A stretch of DNA of 64,000 nt from Helicobacter suis HS1. GTDB taxonomy: Bacteria > Campylobacterota > Campylobacteria > Campylobacterales > Helicobacteraceae. Under the pieces are notes generated by a model. It made no database searches. It saw nothing but the letters and a program-made list of their open reading frames with translations, and was not told the DNA's origin. A program made the translations under genes and the position numbers. Of this stretch, positions 1 through 10,505 are shown in pieces; the first letter of the stretch is position 1, and every line of letters starts with the position of its first letter. The stretch spans positions 744,001-808,000 of the forward strand of contig NZ_AP026769.1 of NCBI RefSeq assembly GCF_026000295.1. The letters run 5' to 3'.

Positions 1-6
1 TATCAC

Positions 7-1131
7 TCACTTGTTTTTCCTATCTTGTATTTTAATAAAGGCTCTTGGCTCTACGCCTATATATTTGCTACTTGGCCGTATAAGTTTGTTATTGGCTCTT
101 TGTTCTTTAATGTGCGCACACCAGCCACTAACCCTACTCATAATAAAAATAGGCGTAAAATAAGGTGTGGGTATGCCCATAAAATGATAAGCAGAAGCGC
201 TGTAAAAATCTGCATTAGGCGGGAGGGTTGGGCGCTTTTGCTTCATTAAATTTTCTATAGCCTCACTGATTTTAAAAAGCAAGCTATCGCCCCCTAAATA
301 CTTGCTATGTTCTTTAATTAAAGCACTGCGCGGATCTCCACCAAGCCCATAAATACGATGCCCAAAGCCCATTAAAAGCTCTTTGTTGGCTAATTTTTCT
401 AAAACGCCTTCAATAGCCTCATCTACACTTTTAAAACTAGAAATCAAATACATAGTTGCCTCATTTGCTCCGCCGTGTAAAGGCCCTCTTAAAGACCCTA
501 TAGCAGCACAAACGGCACTAAAAATATCACTCTTAGTAGAGGCACAAACCCTAGCTGTAAAAGTGGAGGCGTTAAATTCATGCTCTGCATACAGTATCAA
601 AGAGCACTGCATGGTTTTAATAAAATCTTGCTTGGGTTCTTTAAGCTTTAATTTTTCTAAAAAATACCCAGCGATGCTATCTTGCTTTGAATTAAAATCT
701 ATCTCTTTTTTAGAGTGTGTGTAGTGGTGATAATAACAAAGTATGCTTGGCAAAATGGCTAAAAGTCTAATAATCTTTTCATCTTGATCTGTAAAATCCT
801 CTCTTTCACTTTCTAAAGCACCTAGGGCTGCAACTGCGGTTTGCATGACATTCATGGGATGTGCGTTTTTAGGCATAGCCCTTAAAATGGCCTTTAGTGG
901 CTCACTTAGAGCTCTTTGAGCGATGATTTTTTGCTTAAATGCATGCAACTGCTCCTCTGTTGGCAAAACACCAAATTGTAACAAATAAGCCACCTCTTCA
1001 AATGTAGCATACCTAGCTAGATCTTCAATAGCATAGCCGTAATAATTAAGGCCATTGCCAAGCCCGCATGTACAAATCGCACTCTCTCCAGCTATCACAC
1101 CGGCTAAACCGCCTTGTTTTTTCTCACTCAT
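7..1131 (-). CDS. prpC: 2-methylcitrate synthase PrpC
   Basis: Condenses propionyl-CoA with oxaloacetate to 2-methylcitrate, the entry step of the methylcitrate cycle, in the cytoplasm. The 374-residue protein has the citrate-synthase fold signatures: AEHEFNAST near residue 180, [10 protein letters not shown] near 216, GFGHRIYG near 257 (the two catalytic histidines) and a DFYSA motif with the catalytic Asp near 310. Length fits short bacterial methylcitrate synthases. It overlaps the upstream prpB by 4 bp (ATGA), so the two are probably translationally coupled in a prpE-prpB-prpC operon. Plain citrate synthase is the alternative; the prpB and prpE neighbours make PrpC the better call. A methylcitrate dehydratase (prpD) may lie beyond the left edge. 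Confidence 0.92.
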   Translation of the reverse strand: MSEKKQGGLAGVIAGESAICTCGLGNGLNYYGYAIEDLARYATFEEVAYLLQFGVLPTEEQLHAFKQKIIAQRALSEPLKAILRAMPKNAHPMNVMQTAVAALGALESEREDFTDQDEKIIRLLAILPSILCYYHHYTHSKKEIDFNSKQDSIAGYFLEKLKLKEPKQDFIKTMQCSLILYAEHEFNASTFTARVCASTKSDIFSAVCAAIGSLRGPLHGGANEATMYLISSFKSVDEAIEGVLEKLANKELLMGFGHRIYGLGGDPRSALIKEHSKYLGGDSLLFKISEAIENLMKQKRPTLPPNADFYSASAYHFMGIPTPYFTPIFIMSRVSGWCAHIKEQRANNKLIRPSSKYIGVEPRAFIKIQDRKNK

Positions 1132-2003
1132 TTTTTGCCCTTTTTAAATAAAGCATCTAATTTTTGCTCATAAGCATAATAATCTAGCATTTCATAAAGC
1201 TCCTCTCTTGTTTCCATAAGTTTTAACACTTCTCTTTGATGGCCATGTTTTAATATGCTTGTATACACCTCAAAAGCTGCCTTGTTCATAGCGCGGTTAG
1301 CACTAAGTGGATAAAGCACCATAGCAATACCTGCCTTTTTGAGTTCCTCTTGGCTAAAATAAGGTGTTTTTCCAAATTCAGTGATGTTAGCCAAAACAGG
1401 CACTTTAACACTCTTGCTAAAAGCCTCATAATCTTCTAACTTACTAACAGCCTCAGCAAATAACATTTCAGCCCCAGCTTCAACATAGGCCAAAGACCTT
1501 TCAATAGCGCGATCAAGCCCTTCTATGCTATAAGCATCTGTTCTTGCCATGATCACAAAATCAGGATCTAACTTAGCATCTAGGGCTGCTTTAATGCGAT
1601 CACACATCTCTTGTATGCTAACAAGCTCTTTATTAGGGCGGTGTCCACATCTTTTTTGAGATACCTGATCTTCTATATGCATAGCCGCAACTCCGGCTCT
1701 ACTTAACTCTTTAACAGTTCTAGCGATATTAAAAGCCCCCCCAAAACCCGTATCTGCATCTACTAACAAAGGTGTATCCACCCTTGAGCTAATGCGCCTA
1801 ACATCTATGCAAACCTCCTCAAGGCCTATAATGCCAAGATCAGCCAAACCATAACTAGCGCTTGCCACGCCGCTACCGGATAAATAAAGAGCCTTATGGC
1901 CTATTCTGCTAGCTTGCAGGGCGCTGTAAGCATTAATAACGCCCACTATTGCTAGGGGTTTATTTTCTTTTACTAAGTTTTTAAATTTCTTTCCTGCACT
2001 CAT
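1128..2003 (-). CDS. prpB: 2-methylisocitrate lyase PrpB
   Basis: Cleaves 2-methylisocitrate to pyruvate and succinate, the last step of the methylcitrate cycle. The 291-residue protein belongs to the isocitrate lyase/PEP mutase superfamily: DADTGFGG near residue 82 binds the metal, and KRCGHRPN near 115 is the catalytic-loop motif equivalent to KKCGH. Length is normal (about 290). The ATG overlaps the upstream prpE stop as TAATG, and the end overlaps prpC by 4 bp, so the three genes form a tight operon read leftward. Phosphoenolpyruvate mutase-like paralogues are possible but the neighbours favour PrpB. Confidence 0.92.
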   Translation of the reverse strand: MSAGKKFKNLVKENKPLAIVGVINAYSALQASRIGHKALYLSGSGVASASYGLADLGIIGLEEVCIDVRRISSRVDTPLLVDADTGFGGAFNIARTVKELSRAGVAAMHIEDQVSQKRCGHRPNKELVSIQEMCDRIKAALDAKLDPDFVIMARTDAYSIEGLDRAIERSLAYVEAGAEMLFAEAVSKLEDYEAFSKSVKVPVLANITEFGKTPYFSQEELKKAGIAMVLYPLSANRAMNKAAFEVYTSILKHGHQREVLKLMETREELYEMLDYYAYEQKLDALFKKGKK

Positions 2004-3912
2004 TATTTTGCCTTTTTCCCTTTTGGATAACCTAGAGCATTAATGGCTTTTTCACAAAGCCTTAAAACACTTGCATCTTCTATTGTTACTGGGATATTAA
2101 GAGGAAGGCCGTCTGCTAATTCTCTTAGGTTTTTGCGCAGTATCTTACCACTTCTTGTTTTGGGTAAAGCACTCACTATAGTTGCTATCTCAAAAGAAGC
2201 CACAGCCCCTATTTCTTGGCGCACAAGGGCACAAACCCCCCCCCAACCACCCCAGCATGATCTCTTTCTATGCCCTCTTTTAGCACAATAAAACCCATTG
2301 GCAACTCACCCTTTAATGTATCATTTACACCTATAACAGCACATTCTGCAACATCTGGATGTTTTGCAATGATTTCTTCCATCTCCCCTGTTGATAATCT
2401 ATGCCCGGCTACATTAATGATCCCATCCATTCTACCTAGCACATACACATACCCATCTTCATCTATATAGCCGGTATCTCCTGTTAGATAATATCCCGGA
2501 AACCTATCTAAATAGCCTCTATGATAAGCCTCATCATTTTCCCAAATCCCCATTAAGCAAGCAGGAGGCAAAGGTAGCTTAAGGCATAAAATGCCTTTTT
2601 GACCGGCTTGTAACTCTTGGCCATTTTCATCAAGTACTTTTAGATTAAAACCGGGCATTGGCTTTGTAGGGCTTCCGGGCTTGATTTTAATCAACTCAAG
2701 CCCAAGAGGATTTGCAGCTATAGCCCAACCTGTTTCTGTTTGCCACCAGTGATCAATAACCGGTTTATTAGTTAGCCTTGCTATCCACCCAAGCGTAGAG
2801 CTATCACATCTCTCACCTGCTACAAAAATAGCTCTTAAGCTATCTAGTTTAAACTTCTTGATCCATTTACCTTCTGGATCTTCTCTTTTGATAGCTCTAA
2901 AGGCTGTTGGGGCTGAGAAAAGCACATTTACTTTATATTCCTCTATGATACGCCAAAAAGATGAAGGGTTGGGAGTTCTTACAGGCTTTCCTTCATAAAT
3001 AATAGTTGTGCAAGCACTCATGAGCGGCGCATAAACGATATAAGAATGCCCAACAACCCAGCCCACATCAGAGGCTGTAAAAAACACATCTCCAGCCTTT
3101 ACATTGTAAATATTATCCATAGACCATTTCATCGCTACTGAATGCCCGCCATTTGACCGGATAACACCCTTTGGCTGGCCTGTAGTACCCGAAGTATAAA
3201 GGATATAAAGCGGATCGGTGGCTAAAACAGGTACAGGTTCTACGCCCCTTGCTTTTTCCTCTTCAACCTCCCAATCTATATCACGCCAAGGGAGCATGTT
3301 AGCTCTTGATTGTGGGCGCTGGTAAATTAAACAAGTGGTTGGCTTAGCAGAGCATTTTTTAATAGCCTCATCTAAAACAGGTTTGTATTCTATGATACTA
3401 CTAACCCCTATACCACAGCTAGCACTTATAACTACTCTAGGCTTAGCATCATCTATTCTAACAGCTAATTCATGTGCTGCAAAACCACCAAAGACTACGC
3501 TATGAACAGCCCCAAGCCTCGCACAAGCTAGCATTGCTATGAGTGCCTCAGGTATCATTGGCATGTAAATAAGTACCCTATCTCCTTTTACTACGCCTTT
3601 ATTTGCCAAGATACCAGCTACCTTAGCAACACGATCTCTTAGTTGGAGGTAGGTGTATTTTTTCTTAGTATCAGTTACTGGAGAATCATAAATCAAGGCT
3701 AGTTGATTGCCTCTACCATTATGCACATGCAAATCAAGGGCATTATAACAAGTGTTCATGCACCCACCAACAAACCACTTGTAATGCCCATCGCTATCAT
3801 CAAGCACCCTATCCCATTCGTTGTACCAATGTACATTTTTTGCAGCCTCAGCCCAAAAGGCCTCTGGGTTTTTGATAGACTCTTGATAGATTTGATCATA
3901 AACTCCGCTCAT
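2003..3912 (-). pseudogene. prpE: Propionyl-CoA synthetase PrpE, frameshifted at a G9 tract
   Basis: Activates propionate (or acetate) to the acyl-CoA via an acyl-AMP intermediate, feeding prpC. The first 560 residues carry an ACS-type N-terminus, the AMP-binding loop YTSGTTGQPKG near 245, TGDTGYIDEDGY near 470 and GRMDGIINVAGHR near 488. After codons for GVVGGG the frame is lost in nine Gs (2236-2244, C on the + strand) and stops within 10 codons. The other frame carries the missing 75 residues, from VCALVRQEIGAV to the SGKILRKNL motif with the acetylatable lysine, ending at 2003. Ten or seven Gs would restore one protein of about 635-640 aa, normal for PrpE. The C-terminal lysine is essential in this family, so the 9-G form should be inactive. 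A phase-variable gene or a homopolymer sequencing error are both possible. Confidence 0.88.
2236..2244. repeat. C9/G9 homopolymer inside prpE
   Basis: Nine consecutive C on the + strand, which are G in the coding strand of prpE. This is the exact site where the prpE reading frame switches. Long G/C tracts are the usual phase-variation sites in Helicobacter. Confidence 0.9.
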
Positions 3913-3975
3913 TATGCGTCCTTTTTGTGAGATTAGCTATATTTAGAATACACTATCTAGATACTTTTAAATACT

Positions 3976-3981
3976 ATTATA
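3976..3981 (-). promoter_or_regulatory. -10 box of the prpE-prpB-prpC operon
   Basis: On the minus strand there is a perfect TATAAT about 64 bases upstream of the prpE ATG, in the 180-bp divergent region between prpE and the aldo/keto reductase. No clear -35 is seen, as is usual for Helicobacter sigma-80 promoters. Predicted leader is about 55-60 nt. Confidence 0.5.
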
Positions 3982-4030
3982 GGCGCTAATCCGGTTAAAA
4001 TTATCAAACCCTTAAAATTTTAGCGGTGTG

Positions 4031-4060
4031 TTGACAAATATCTCAAATTAATTTTACAAT
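4031..4060 (+). promoter_or_regulatory. Sigma-70-like promoter of the aldo/keto reductase
   Basis: A perfect -35 TTGACA (4031-4036) and a -10 TACAAT (4055-4060) are separated by 18 bp. A strong ribosome binding site AAGGAG lies at about 4082-4087, just ahead of the ATG at 4093. Confidence 0.6.
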
Positions 4061-4092
4061 GGCGGGCTTTTTATTTTTTATAAGGAGTTTAC

Positions 4093-5035
<943 letters not shown>

Positions 5036-5050
<15 letters not shown>

Positions 5051-5881
5051 AGACGGGTGGGCTTCTTGCTTCAACGATCCATAACTAGCAGTATCCAGTA
5101 TGTAGCCATACTTGGTTACAGCCCCGTTAGCGGAATCTCCACAAGCGTAACTTCGGGTAATCCCTACCCTAGTTTTATCTACCTTGATAGCGTGTCGCTC
5201 ATCTAGCATTCCCAAAGCATAGTTTCTGATATTGATGCTAGCGTTTAGGTCTCTGTGGTGGTATGTTTGACAACAAGGGTAGATAAAATTTCTAATAGGC
5301 AGTGGCTTTTTACCTGTGTTGCTCCCACAGGTCGAGCAGATTTGAGAGCTAGGGAAGTATTGGTCAATTTTGATAAGGGTTTTACCCTTCCAACCAGCCT
5401 TATATTCTAATAGACTAATGAGCCTAGACCAGCTGGCATTGGCAATGCTCTTAGCGAGTTTGTGGTTTTTGACCAAATTCCTAACTTTCAAGGTTTCTAC
5501 TGCTATCAAATCGTATTGATTGGTTATCTCATTACTGATTTTATGTAGGTAGTCCTCTCTGCTATTCCTGATAGAAGCGTGGATTTGTGCCACTTTCTTA
5601 GCTTGTTTTTTTCTATTATTAGAACCTTTTAGTTTCTTAGACAATCTCCTTTGCGCTTTAGTGAGTTTGGTTTGTAGACTCTGGAAAAACTTTTTATATG
5701 GGTAGAACACGCCATTGCTGGCGATGACTAAAGACTCTAAACCCATATCTAAACCCACAGCTTTTCTGATAGTTGTGGGTTTAGGTTCAGGCTCATTATC
5801 CTCATAGCTTATAGAGAGATAGTATTTATCCAATCTAAACCCAACCCAACCCCAACCACAACAACCCCCTAAACCCCCCAA
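5036..5881 (-). pseudogene. tnpB: TnpB of an IS605-type element, N-terminally truncated
   Basis: RNA-guided nuclease of the TnpB family encoded by an IS200/IS605-type element. Visible are the RuvC residues in AVGLDMGLES (Asp), AVETLKVRNL (Glu) and HHRDLNASIN (Asp), and a zinc ribbon CSTCGSNTGK followed by PCCQ. The N-terminal wedge/recognition half (about 120-150 residues) is missing. The first 16 codons of the open frame are low-complexity A/C-rich sequence (5836-5872) that ends where the inverted-repeat arm at 5873 begins. The C-terminus runs into the right-end hairpin CCCACCCG-loop-CGGGTGGG (5037-5060). It differs from the three other TnpBs here, so it is another subfamily. No tnpA is visible. 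Probably inactive. Confidence 0.85.
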
Positions 5882-6234
5882 ACTAGAGAGCTAAGAACTT
5901 ATCAAAGCTCCTAGCAATAGCCTAAGCCATTTGAAAAAATGGCCAAATTTGAGCCTATCAAATCCCCAAGGGGGGTAGGAAAAATGATGACACGAGCTAA
6001 GCAACTTGATAGCTTTAACAAATTTAGAACAAAGGAAATACAAATGCGCGTTTACACACGCAAAGACCAGCTATACGCTGAATACTACACTGAGGAGGGC
6101 AAGAGAGTTCGCAAGAGCTTAGGGCTAAAAGATACTGAGAGCAACCGCGCTAAGCTAGATCATCAGCTAGAGGATAGGATCAAAGCTGCACAGGCTAGAA
6201 AAAGATTTATTGATCCACTAGAGACTCCCCTTAG
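5873..6234 (+). repeat. Left arm of a 362-bp inverted repeat (integrase 5' end)
   Basis: This segment reappears in inverted orientation at 8600-8961. The shared block starts at an A followed by six Cs and ends exactly at the TTAG in integrase codon 63-64, where the IS target lies in the other arm. I saw no differences on reading, but did not align it formally. Confidence 0.85.
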
Positions 6235-7114
6235 CACAACGCTAGAGGAATTCAAGGAACGCTACATTGGCTATAAGCAAAGTTCACAATACAGCATAGC
6301 AAACCGCCTAAAAGCCATTGTGAAGTTATTAGATGTAGATGTACACATGCCTACAGCTAAGCTAAACCATGAGCATATGAAAAACTTTTATAAGGGCTTG
6401 GTTGAGAACAACTATAACACTAATAGCATTGTGCACTTAACAACCCTACTAAAAAGCTTATTAGACTTTAGTGTAAGTAGAGGCCAGCTAGAAAAGACCC
6501 CCTACTACAAGCAAAAAATCCTAATTGCTCCTGCTCCTAAGAAAATTGAAGTCTTTAGCCTAGATCAAGTGCTAGAGATACTAAGAGCATGCGATCAGCC
6601 ATACCTAAAGACCTACCTAAGCATAGCCTTCTTTAGCGGTATGAGAGTAGAAGAGATACTAGCCTTGCAGTGGGGAGATATAGACTTTAAGAACCACACA
6701 ATCAACATCAACAAAGCCTTAAATGGCTTAGGGCAAGTAACCACCCCTAAAACAGCTAATAGTATCCGTGTGATAGATATGTTACCCATTATAGAAAAGC
6801 GCTTGAAAGAATTTAGCCTATTTATGGATGTAATCAACAACGATACCCCCATATTTGGCACTAATCCTAAACTACAAGCGATCATGGCTAAGCAGTGGGC
6901 TAGACTACTTGAAAGCCTAGAGCTCCAACACATTAAGCTTTATAGCACACGGCATACCTTTGCTAGCATCATGTTAGAAAGAGGCGAAGAGCCCTTATGG
7001 GTGAGCTCTACACTAGGGCATAAGAACTTACAGATCACCTATAAGGTTTATGCCAAATACATTCCACAACAACACAAACCCAGAGCAACATTTTTAGAAG
7101 GAGTAGAAATATGA
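6044..7114 (+). CDS. Phage-type tyrosine recombinase (integrase)
   Basis: Site-specific recombinase that would integrate or excise a prophage or island. From the ATG at 6044 the protein is 356 aa: an N-terminal SAM-like arm-binding half, then the catalytic domain with Arg in FFSGMRVEEILALQWGD, the R-H pair in STRHTFAS, His in LGHKNLQITY and the nucleophile Tyr in KVYAKYIP near the end. I chose 6044 because AAAGGAAA precedes it and the protein then starts MRVYTRKDQLYAEYY, typical of these integrases. An in-frame ATG at 5939 has no ribosome binding site. The next gene starts inside its stop codon (ATGA). It looks functional. Its first 63 codons are duplicated in the opposite orientation at 8600-8790. 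Confidence 0.9.
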   Translation: MRVYTRKDQLYAEYYTEEGKRVRKSLGLKDTESNRAKLDHQLEDRIKAAQARKRFIDPLETPLSTTLEEFKERYIGYKQSSQYSIANRLKAIVKLLDVDVHMPTAKLNHEHMKNFYKGLVENNYNTNSIVHLTTLLKSLLDFSVSRGQLEKTPYYKQKILIAPAPKKIEVFSLDQVLEILRACDQPYLKTYLSIAFFSGMRVEEILALQWGDIDFKNHTININKALNGLGQVTTPKTANSIRVIDMLPIIEKRLKEFSLFMDVINNDTPIFGTNPKLQAIMAKQWARLLESLELQHIKLYSTRHTFASIMLERGEEPLWVSSTLGHKNLQITYKVYAKYIPQQHKPRATFLEGVEI

Positions 7115-7386
7115 TCTTGCGCAACTATAACTTAGATACTTCAGTAGTAGAAATCCCCTTAGAGATATTTAGCGCGGGGCTAAGCTGCAAGGCTTTAGGG
7201 GTGCTAACCTACATCTACAGCCTTAGAAAAACCCCCAGCATAGAAACACTAGCTGAAAGACTAGAGGAAAGCCAAACAGAAATACTAAAAGCCCTTGAGG
7301 AGTTAGAACAAAGACACTTCCTAAAAATCCACCCTGAAGGCTTATACCCAGACAAACCAGACTACTACTTGACATACTCCCCATAG
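7111..7386 (+). pseudogene. Winged-helix-like small phage protein, truncated by an IS
   Basis: A small open frame overlapping the integrase stop, so coupled to it. Native sequence runs for about 86 codons. A segment SIETLAERLEESQTEILKAL followed by LEQRHFL looks like a helix-turn-helix of replication-initiation or phage regulatory proteins; this is an inference from the pattern. The last residues, LTYSP and stop, are encoded by the right end of the IS copy at 7369, so the real C-terminus is lost. Likely a phage early gene that followed the integrase. Confidence 0.55.
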
Positions 7387-8599
7387 CTAAAGCTAGGGGA
7401 TTCTGGGATCATCAAAGCTTGCCCGCTAGGCGGGTCTTACAGCTTCTCCTCCAAGAGTGGATGCCCCCACTCTATGAATATTAATGCTTGCGTTTAAATC
7501 TCTATCCAAAGAAAACCCACAAGAGGGGCAATTAAAGATTCTATCTTTGAGGCTCAAGTCCTCTTTAACCTCCCCACAGCTAGAACAAGTTTTAGAGCTG
7601 GGATAGAATCTATCAATCTTAACCACTTGGGTTTTTCTCTCCAAGATAGCCACAAACTCACCAAAAGCCAAATCATTAATCTTGCGCCCCCAAAGTTTAA
7701 CCATACCCTTCAGGTTCAAATCTTCAATGAAAATAGTGGCGTATTGTTTGGCTAGGCTATTAGCAATCTTGTAGAAAAAGTCTTTTCTAAGATTTTGGAC
7801 TTTGCGGTGCAATCTAGCAAGTTTTAGCCTAGCCTTTAGGCGGTTATGACTGCCTCTTTTCTTTTTGGATAGGGAGCGAGAGCAAGCACGGATCAAAGGC
7901 AAGAATTTAGAGAAAAATAAAGGCGATGGGATTTGTGTGCCATTAGAGCATGTGAGAAAAGTTTTTAACCCAAAGTCAAGCCCCACGCTGTTACCGCCTG
8001 CGGGCTTAAGGTTATCCTCTGTTTCGCACACCAAGCACAAGAAATAATCGCCTAGATTATCTCTTTTAATGGTTAAGGTCTTGGGTTTGCCTGCAAGGTC
8101 GTAGGTTTTGACAAACTTAAAGCGATAGCCATTAAAAGAGATAATGTTGTCTTGGATTTTATAACCACATTGTGAAAATGTGAAAGACTGATAGTTGGCC
8201 ACCTTTTTAAATCTAGGCGGTCTGCCTTGTTTCTTAAAAAACTTTTTATAAGCCTTGTCTATCCTCCCTACTAGCTCTTGCAAGGTTTGAGAGCCTAGAG
8301 TTTTCAAAAAAGCAAAGCGTGCTGTTCTCTTTAGCTTGGTGATGTGCTTTTTCAAAGTGTAGAAATTCAAGTGCTTCTTATAGAGCCTATAATACCGCTT
8401 ATGCAAAGCGATACAATGATTGTAGCAAATGCCATAAAGACGCAAGAGTCTGTCTATCTGCTTGTTCTTGCTTGAATTGTAGAGTTTCTGCTTGTAGGCG
8501 ATGAGCATAGAACTATATTATACACACTTTGCTTGAAAAACGACCAAACATGCGCCTTATATCCCCATAGCTAAAGCTAGGGGGTTTACGGCGCGGTTG
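7369..8599 (-). mobile_element. ISHp608-like tnpB-only element, copy 1
   Basis: A 1231-bp element with the same ends as the copies at 44565 and 51399. In the tnpB direction it starts CAACC(A/G)CGCCGTAAA and ends GGGGAGTATGTCAA. Each end has the imperfect palindrome CCCCTAGC-TTTA-GCTA(T)GGGG. The tetranucleotide 5' of the left end is TTAG (8600-8603, minus strand), matching the TTAC-type target preference of ISHp608. It carries tnpB only, without tnpA, so it would need a transposase in trans. The left flank is integrase sequence and the right flank is the winged-helix gene, so the flanks do not rejoin into one gene: a rearrangement followed insertion. Confidence 0.9.
7426..8508 (-). CDS. tnpB: TnpB RNA-guided nuclease, IS copy 1
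   Basis: 360-residue TnpB. Known TnpBs are omega-RNA-guided DNA nucleases that help the IS persist. All RuvC residues are present: Asp in NSVGLDFGLKTF, Glu in IFIEDLNLKG and Asp in LDRDLNASIN. The zinc ribbon reads CSSCG...CPSCG. The N-terminal helical and beta-barrel part is complete (MLIAYKQKLYN start). Its N-terminal part is identical to the TnpB of copy 2 and its zinc-ribbon part to that of copy 3, so it is a recombinant of the two. Its guide would come from the sequence just outside the right end, about 7349-7368 on the minus strand, inside the winged-helix gene. Confidence 0.93.
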   Translation of the reverse strand: MLIAYKQKLYNSSKNKQIDRLLRLYGICYNHCIALHKRYYRLYKKHLNFYTLKKHITKLKRTARFAFLKTLGSQTLQELVGRIDKAYKKFFKKQGRPPRFKKVANYQSFTFSQCGYKIQDNIISFNGYRFKFVKTYDLAGKPKTLTIKRDNLGDYFLCLVCETEDNLKPAGGNSVGLDFGLKTFLTCSNGTQIPSPLFFSKFLPLIRACSRSLSKKKRGSHNRLKARLKLARLHRKVQNLRKDFFYKIANSLAKQYATIFIEDLNLKGMVKLWGRKINDLAFGEFVAILERKTQVVKIDRFYPSSKTCSSCGEVKEDLSLKDRIFNCPSCGFSLDRDLNASINIHRVGASTLGGEAVRPA

Positions 8600-8895
8600 C
8601 TAAGGGGAGTCTCTAGTGGATCAATAAATCTTTTTCTAGCCTGTGCAGCTTTGATCCTATCCTCTAGCTGATGATCTAGCTTAGCGCGGTTGCTCTCAGT
8701 ATCTTTTAGCCCTAAGCTCTTGCGAACTCTCTTGCCCTCCTCAGTGTAGTATTCAGCGTATAGCTGGTCTTTGCGTGTGTAAACGCGCATTTGTATTTCC
8801 TTTGTTCTAAATTTGTTAAAGCTATCAAGTTGCTTAGCTCGTGTCATCATTTTTCCTACCCCCCTTGGGGATTTGATAGGCTCAAATTTGGCCAT
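8600..8895 (-). pseudogene. Integrase 5' fragment (second copy)
   Basis: Encodes the first part of the same integrase on the opposite strand, ending at the residues ETPLS where the IS left end begins. After that the frame runs a few codons into the IS (NRAVNPLALAMGI) and stops. It retains the same ribosome binding site and ATG as the intact gene. Not functional alone, but inversion between the two arms would reconnect it to the integrase body. Confidence 0.85.
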
Positions 8896-8961
8896 TTTTT
8901 CAAATGGCTTAGGCTATTGCTAGGAGCTTTGATAAGTTCTTAGCTCTCTAGTTTGGGGGGT
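8600..8961 (-). repeat. Right arm of the 362-bp inverted repeat
   Basis: Inverted counterpart of 5873-6234. The arms enclose 2.37 kb holding the integrase body, the winged-helix fragment and IS copy 1. Confidence 0.85.
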
Positions 8962-9010
8962 AGCATATTAACCCCTATTTAAGGCTCATTTAGATTTAAG
9001 GATTCTGGCA
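8961..9010 (+). repeat. 50-bp direct repeat (copy of the MFS-gene upstream region)
   Basis: Identical to 11850-11899, the native junction between the MFS transporter start and the end of the 68-aa gene. Here it sits between the integrase repeat arm and the decayed polyvalent gene, so it is the copied, out-of-place version. Confidence 0.85.
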
Positions 9011-9033
9011 GGATAGATACTATCTATTTGCTT

Positions 9034-10396
9034 TTAAATGTCCCAACTCTTTTCTGTGTGTAGCTGTATCTCAGAAGGCACGCCGTTAAACTTAATGGAC
9101 ATGCACACCTTTATACCCGGTCTCTCTGTGCTGTAATTCTATAGTGGGCTTAATCCCTCTTGATTCTAAACTATCTACTAGTCTTACTAACTGCGTATTT
9201 AAGTGGGTATTATCCTTACTAATAATGGCCGCTCTTAGATAATCCCCTATCGCGCTTATATCCCCCTGCTTGCGCGCAATTTTACTTTCAATGCTAGATT
9301 CACTCTTAAGAATTTGGCCTAACTCTAAGGAATTATTAGCACTCTTAAGATTTTCTAAAAACTCTTTAAACTCCCCCTCTTGAGCTTTAGCGGTGTTGTA
9401 AAGTTCTGTGGCTTTTGCTTTAAAATCTTGACTTTTAAGGGGGGTTGATGTAGGGCTACTTCCAGCATTGGCTAAAGTAGTCTTTTTAGCCTCCCATTGG
9501 GTGCTAGGCAAGTCTGTACTGCGTCTGGCAATGCTTTCTTTTTTCTCAAATGCAGTTAAAACCCAATTTCCTTTTACACCCTCAGAGTCTTTTCGGATAC
9601 TTGCCTTATAGTTGGCATTCTCTAATTGGTAGCGGTTAGGGCTTTCTTTAACAATGGGTAGTGTTTGGATCAAATCATCTAACTTATCTAATACTTCTGG
9701 GTGGTATTTGGTAATTTTAGCTAGTCCATAACCATCACTTTTAGCACTCCCCGCCTTTCCCCACACTAAACCTATATCGCCTAAATCCTCTCTATAAAAT
9801 GCCCCTGCAACTTGCCCCTCTTTAGTTTCTATGAGTTTAGCGATTGCACCTTTTGATCGTGGTAAAACTCTTTAAAGTTTTGGCTAAAGGCTGGGTTATG
9901 GGGCACTTCACCCGCTATCTCATTCTGTAGCCCTCTACCCTCTAGCTTTTGCCCCGCTCCTAGTGTTTCTCTCTCTAAACCTCTAGCTTTTAGCTGTGTT
10001 TCAGCTACTCCCCCACTGCTAACACTCCCCCCACTCTCCACACTCTTAGGTAAATTCTGTTCAATCTCTCTAATTAAGGCTTTAGTAGCGTTGCTAAATT
10101 CAGCTCTACTTGCGATTTTGTTAAGATTTTGTTTAAAGGCCTCTATGCTGTGGCTCTTATTTAATGCGGCTTTAATGTGATATCTGAGTGCTGCTCCACT
10201 TACCTTATCATTAAGCGCTTTAGCAAAGGGGATATAGGGCAGAGTTCTAACAATAAAGCCAAAGACGGCTTTAGTAACTTGGAATTGTGCAGCCCCGCCT
10301 ACACTAGTAGCAATACTACTTCCAATAGTTCCCCCCGTTGTAGGCTTAAGCGCTTTAGCAATAGCGCTATCTTGATTAAATAATCTATGAAATAGT
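9034..10396 (-). pseudogene. Decayed phage polyvalent toxin protein (PBECR-like plus RelA/SpoT-like)
   Basis: A minus-strand remnant related to the 1911-aa protein at 56846. From 10396 it matches that protein's residues from about LFNQDSAIAKALKPTTGG to LPKSVE. It then jumps (internal deletion) to the C-terminal FKEFYHD block. One missing C near 9843 shifts the frame, and the second frame resumes with GAFYREDLGDI, a barnase/EndoU-like nuclease fold segment (PBECR/DUF3519 type, by recollection of the family). From about 9520 it diverges from the larger protein: SAIGDYLRAAII and RETGYKGVH resemble a RelA/SpoT nucleotidyltransferase domain. That domain is broken by another frameshift at about 9095, after which VPSEIQLHTEKSW completes the motif in the next frame, ending at 9034. 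Non-functional as read. Confidence 0.75.
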
Positions 10397-10505
10397 ATTT
10401 TGGTTTAAATGAGGAAAAACGACTGGCCAAAAACTAACCCCTCATTGTTTGCCCCACTACTTTTGTAAAAAACCCTTTTTTAGTATTTGCAATAGGATTT
10501 TAACC

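Noticed and set aside
5836-5880. A/C-rich low-complexity run as a tandem repeat or telomere-like array
   Set aside because: Units are irregular (CCCAA, CCCCAA, CCACAACAA) and it is short; it lies at a rearrangement junction.
7865-8047. 60-codon frame antisense to tnpB (also at 45117-45299 and 51895-52077)
   Set aside because: Present only because the tnpB copies are nearly identical; no ribosome binding site and no family.
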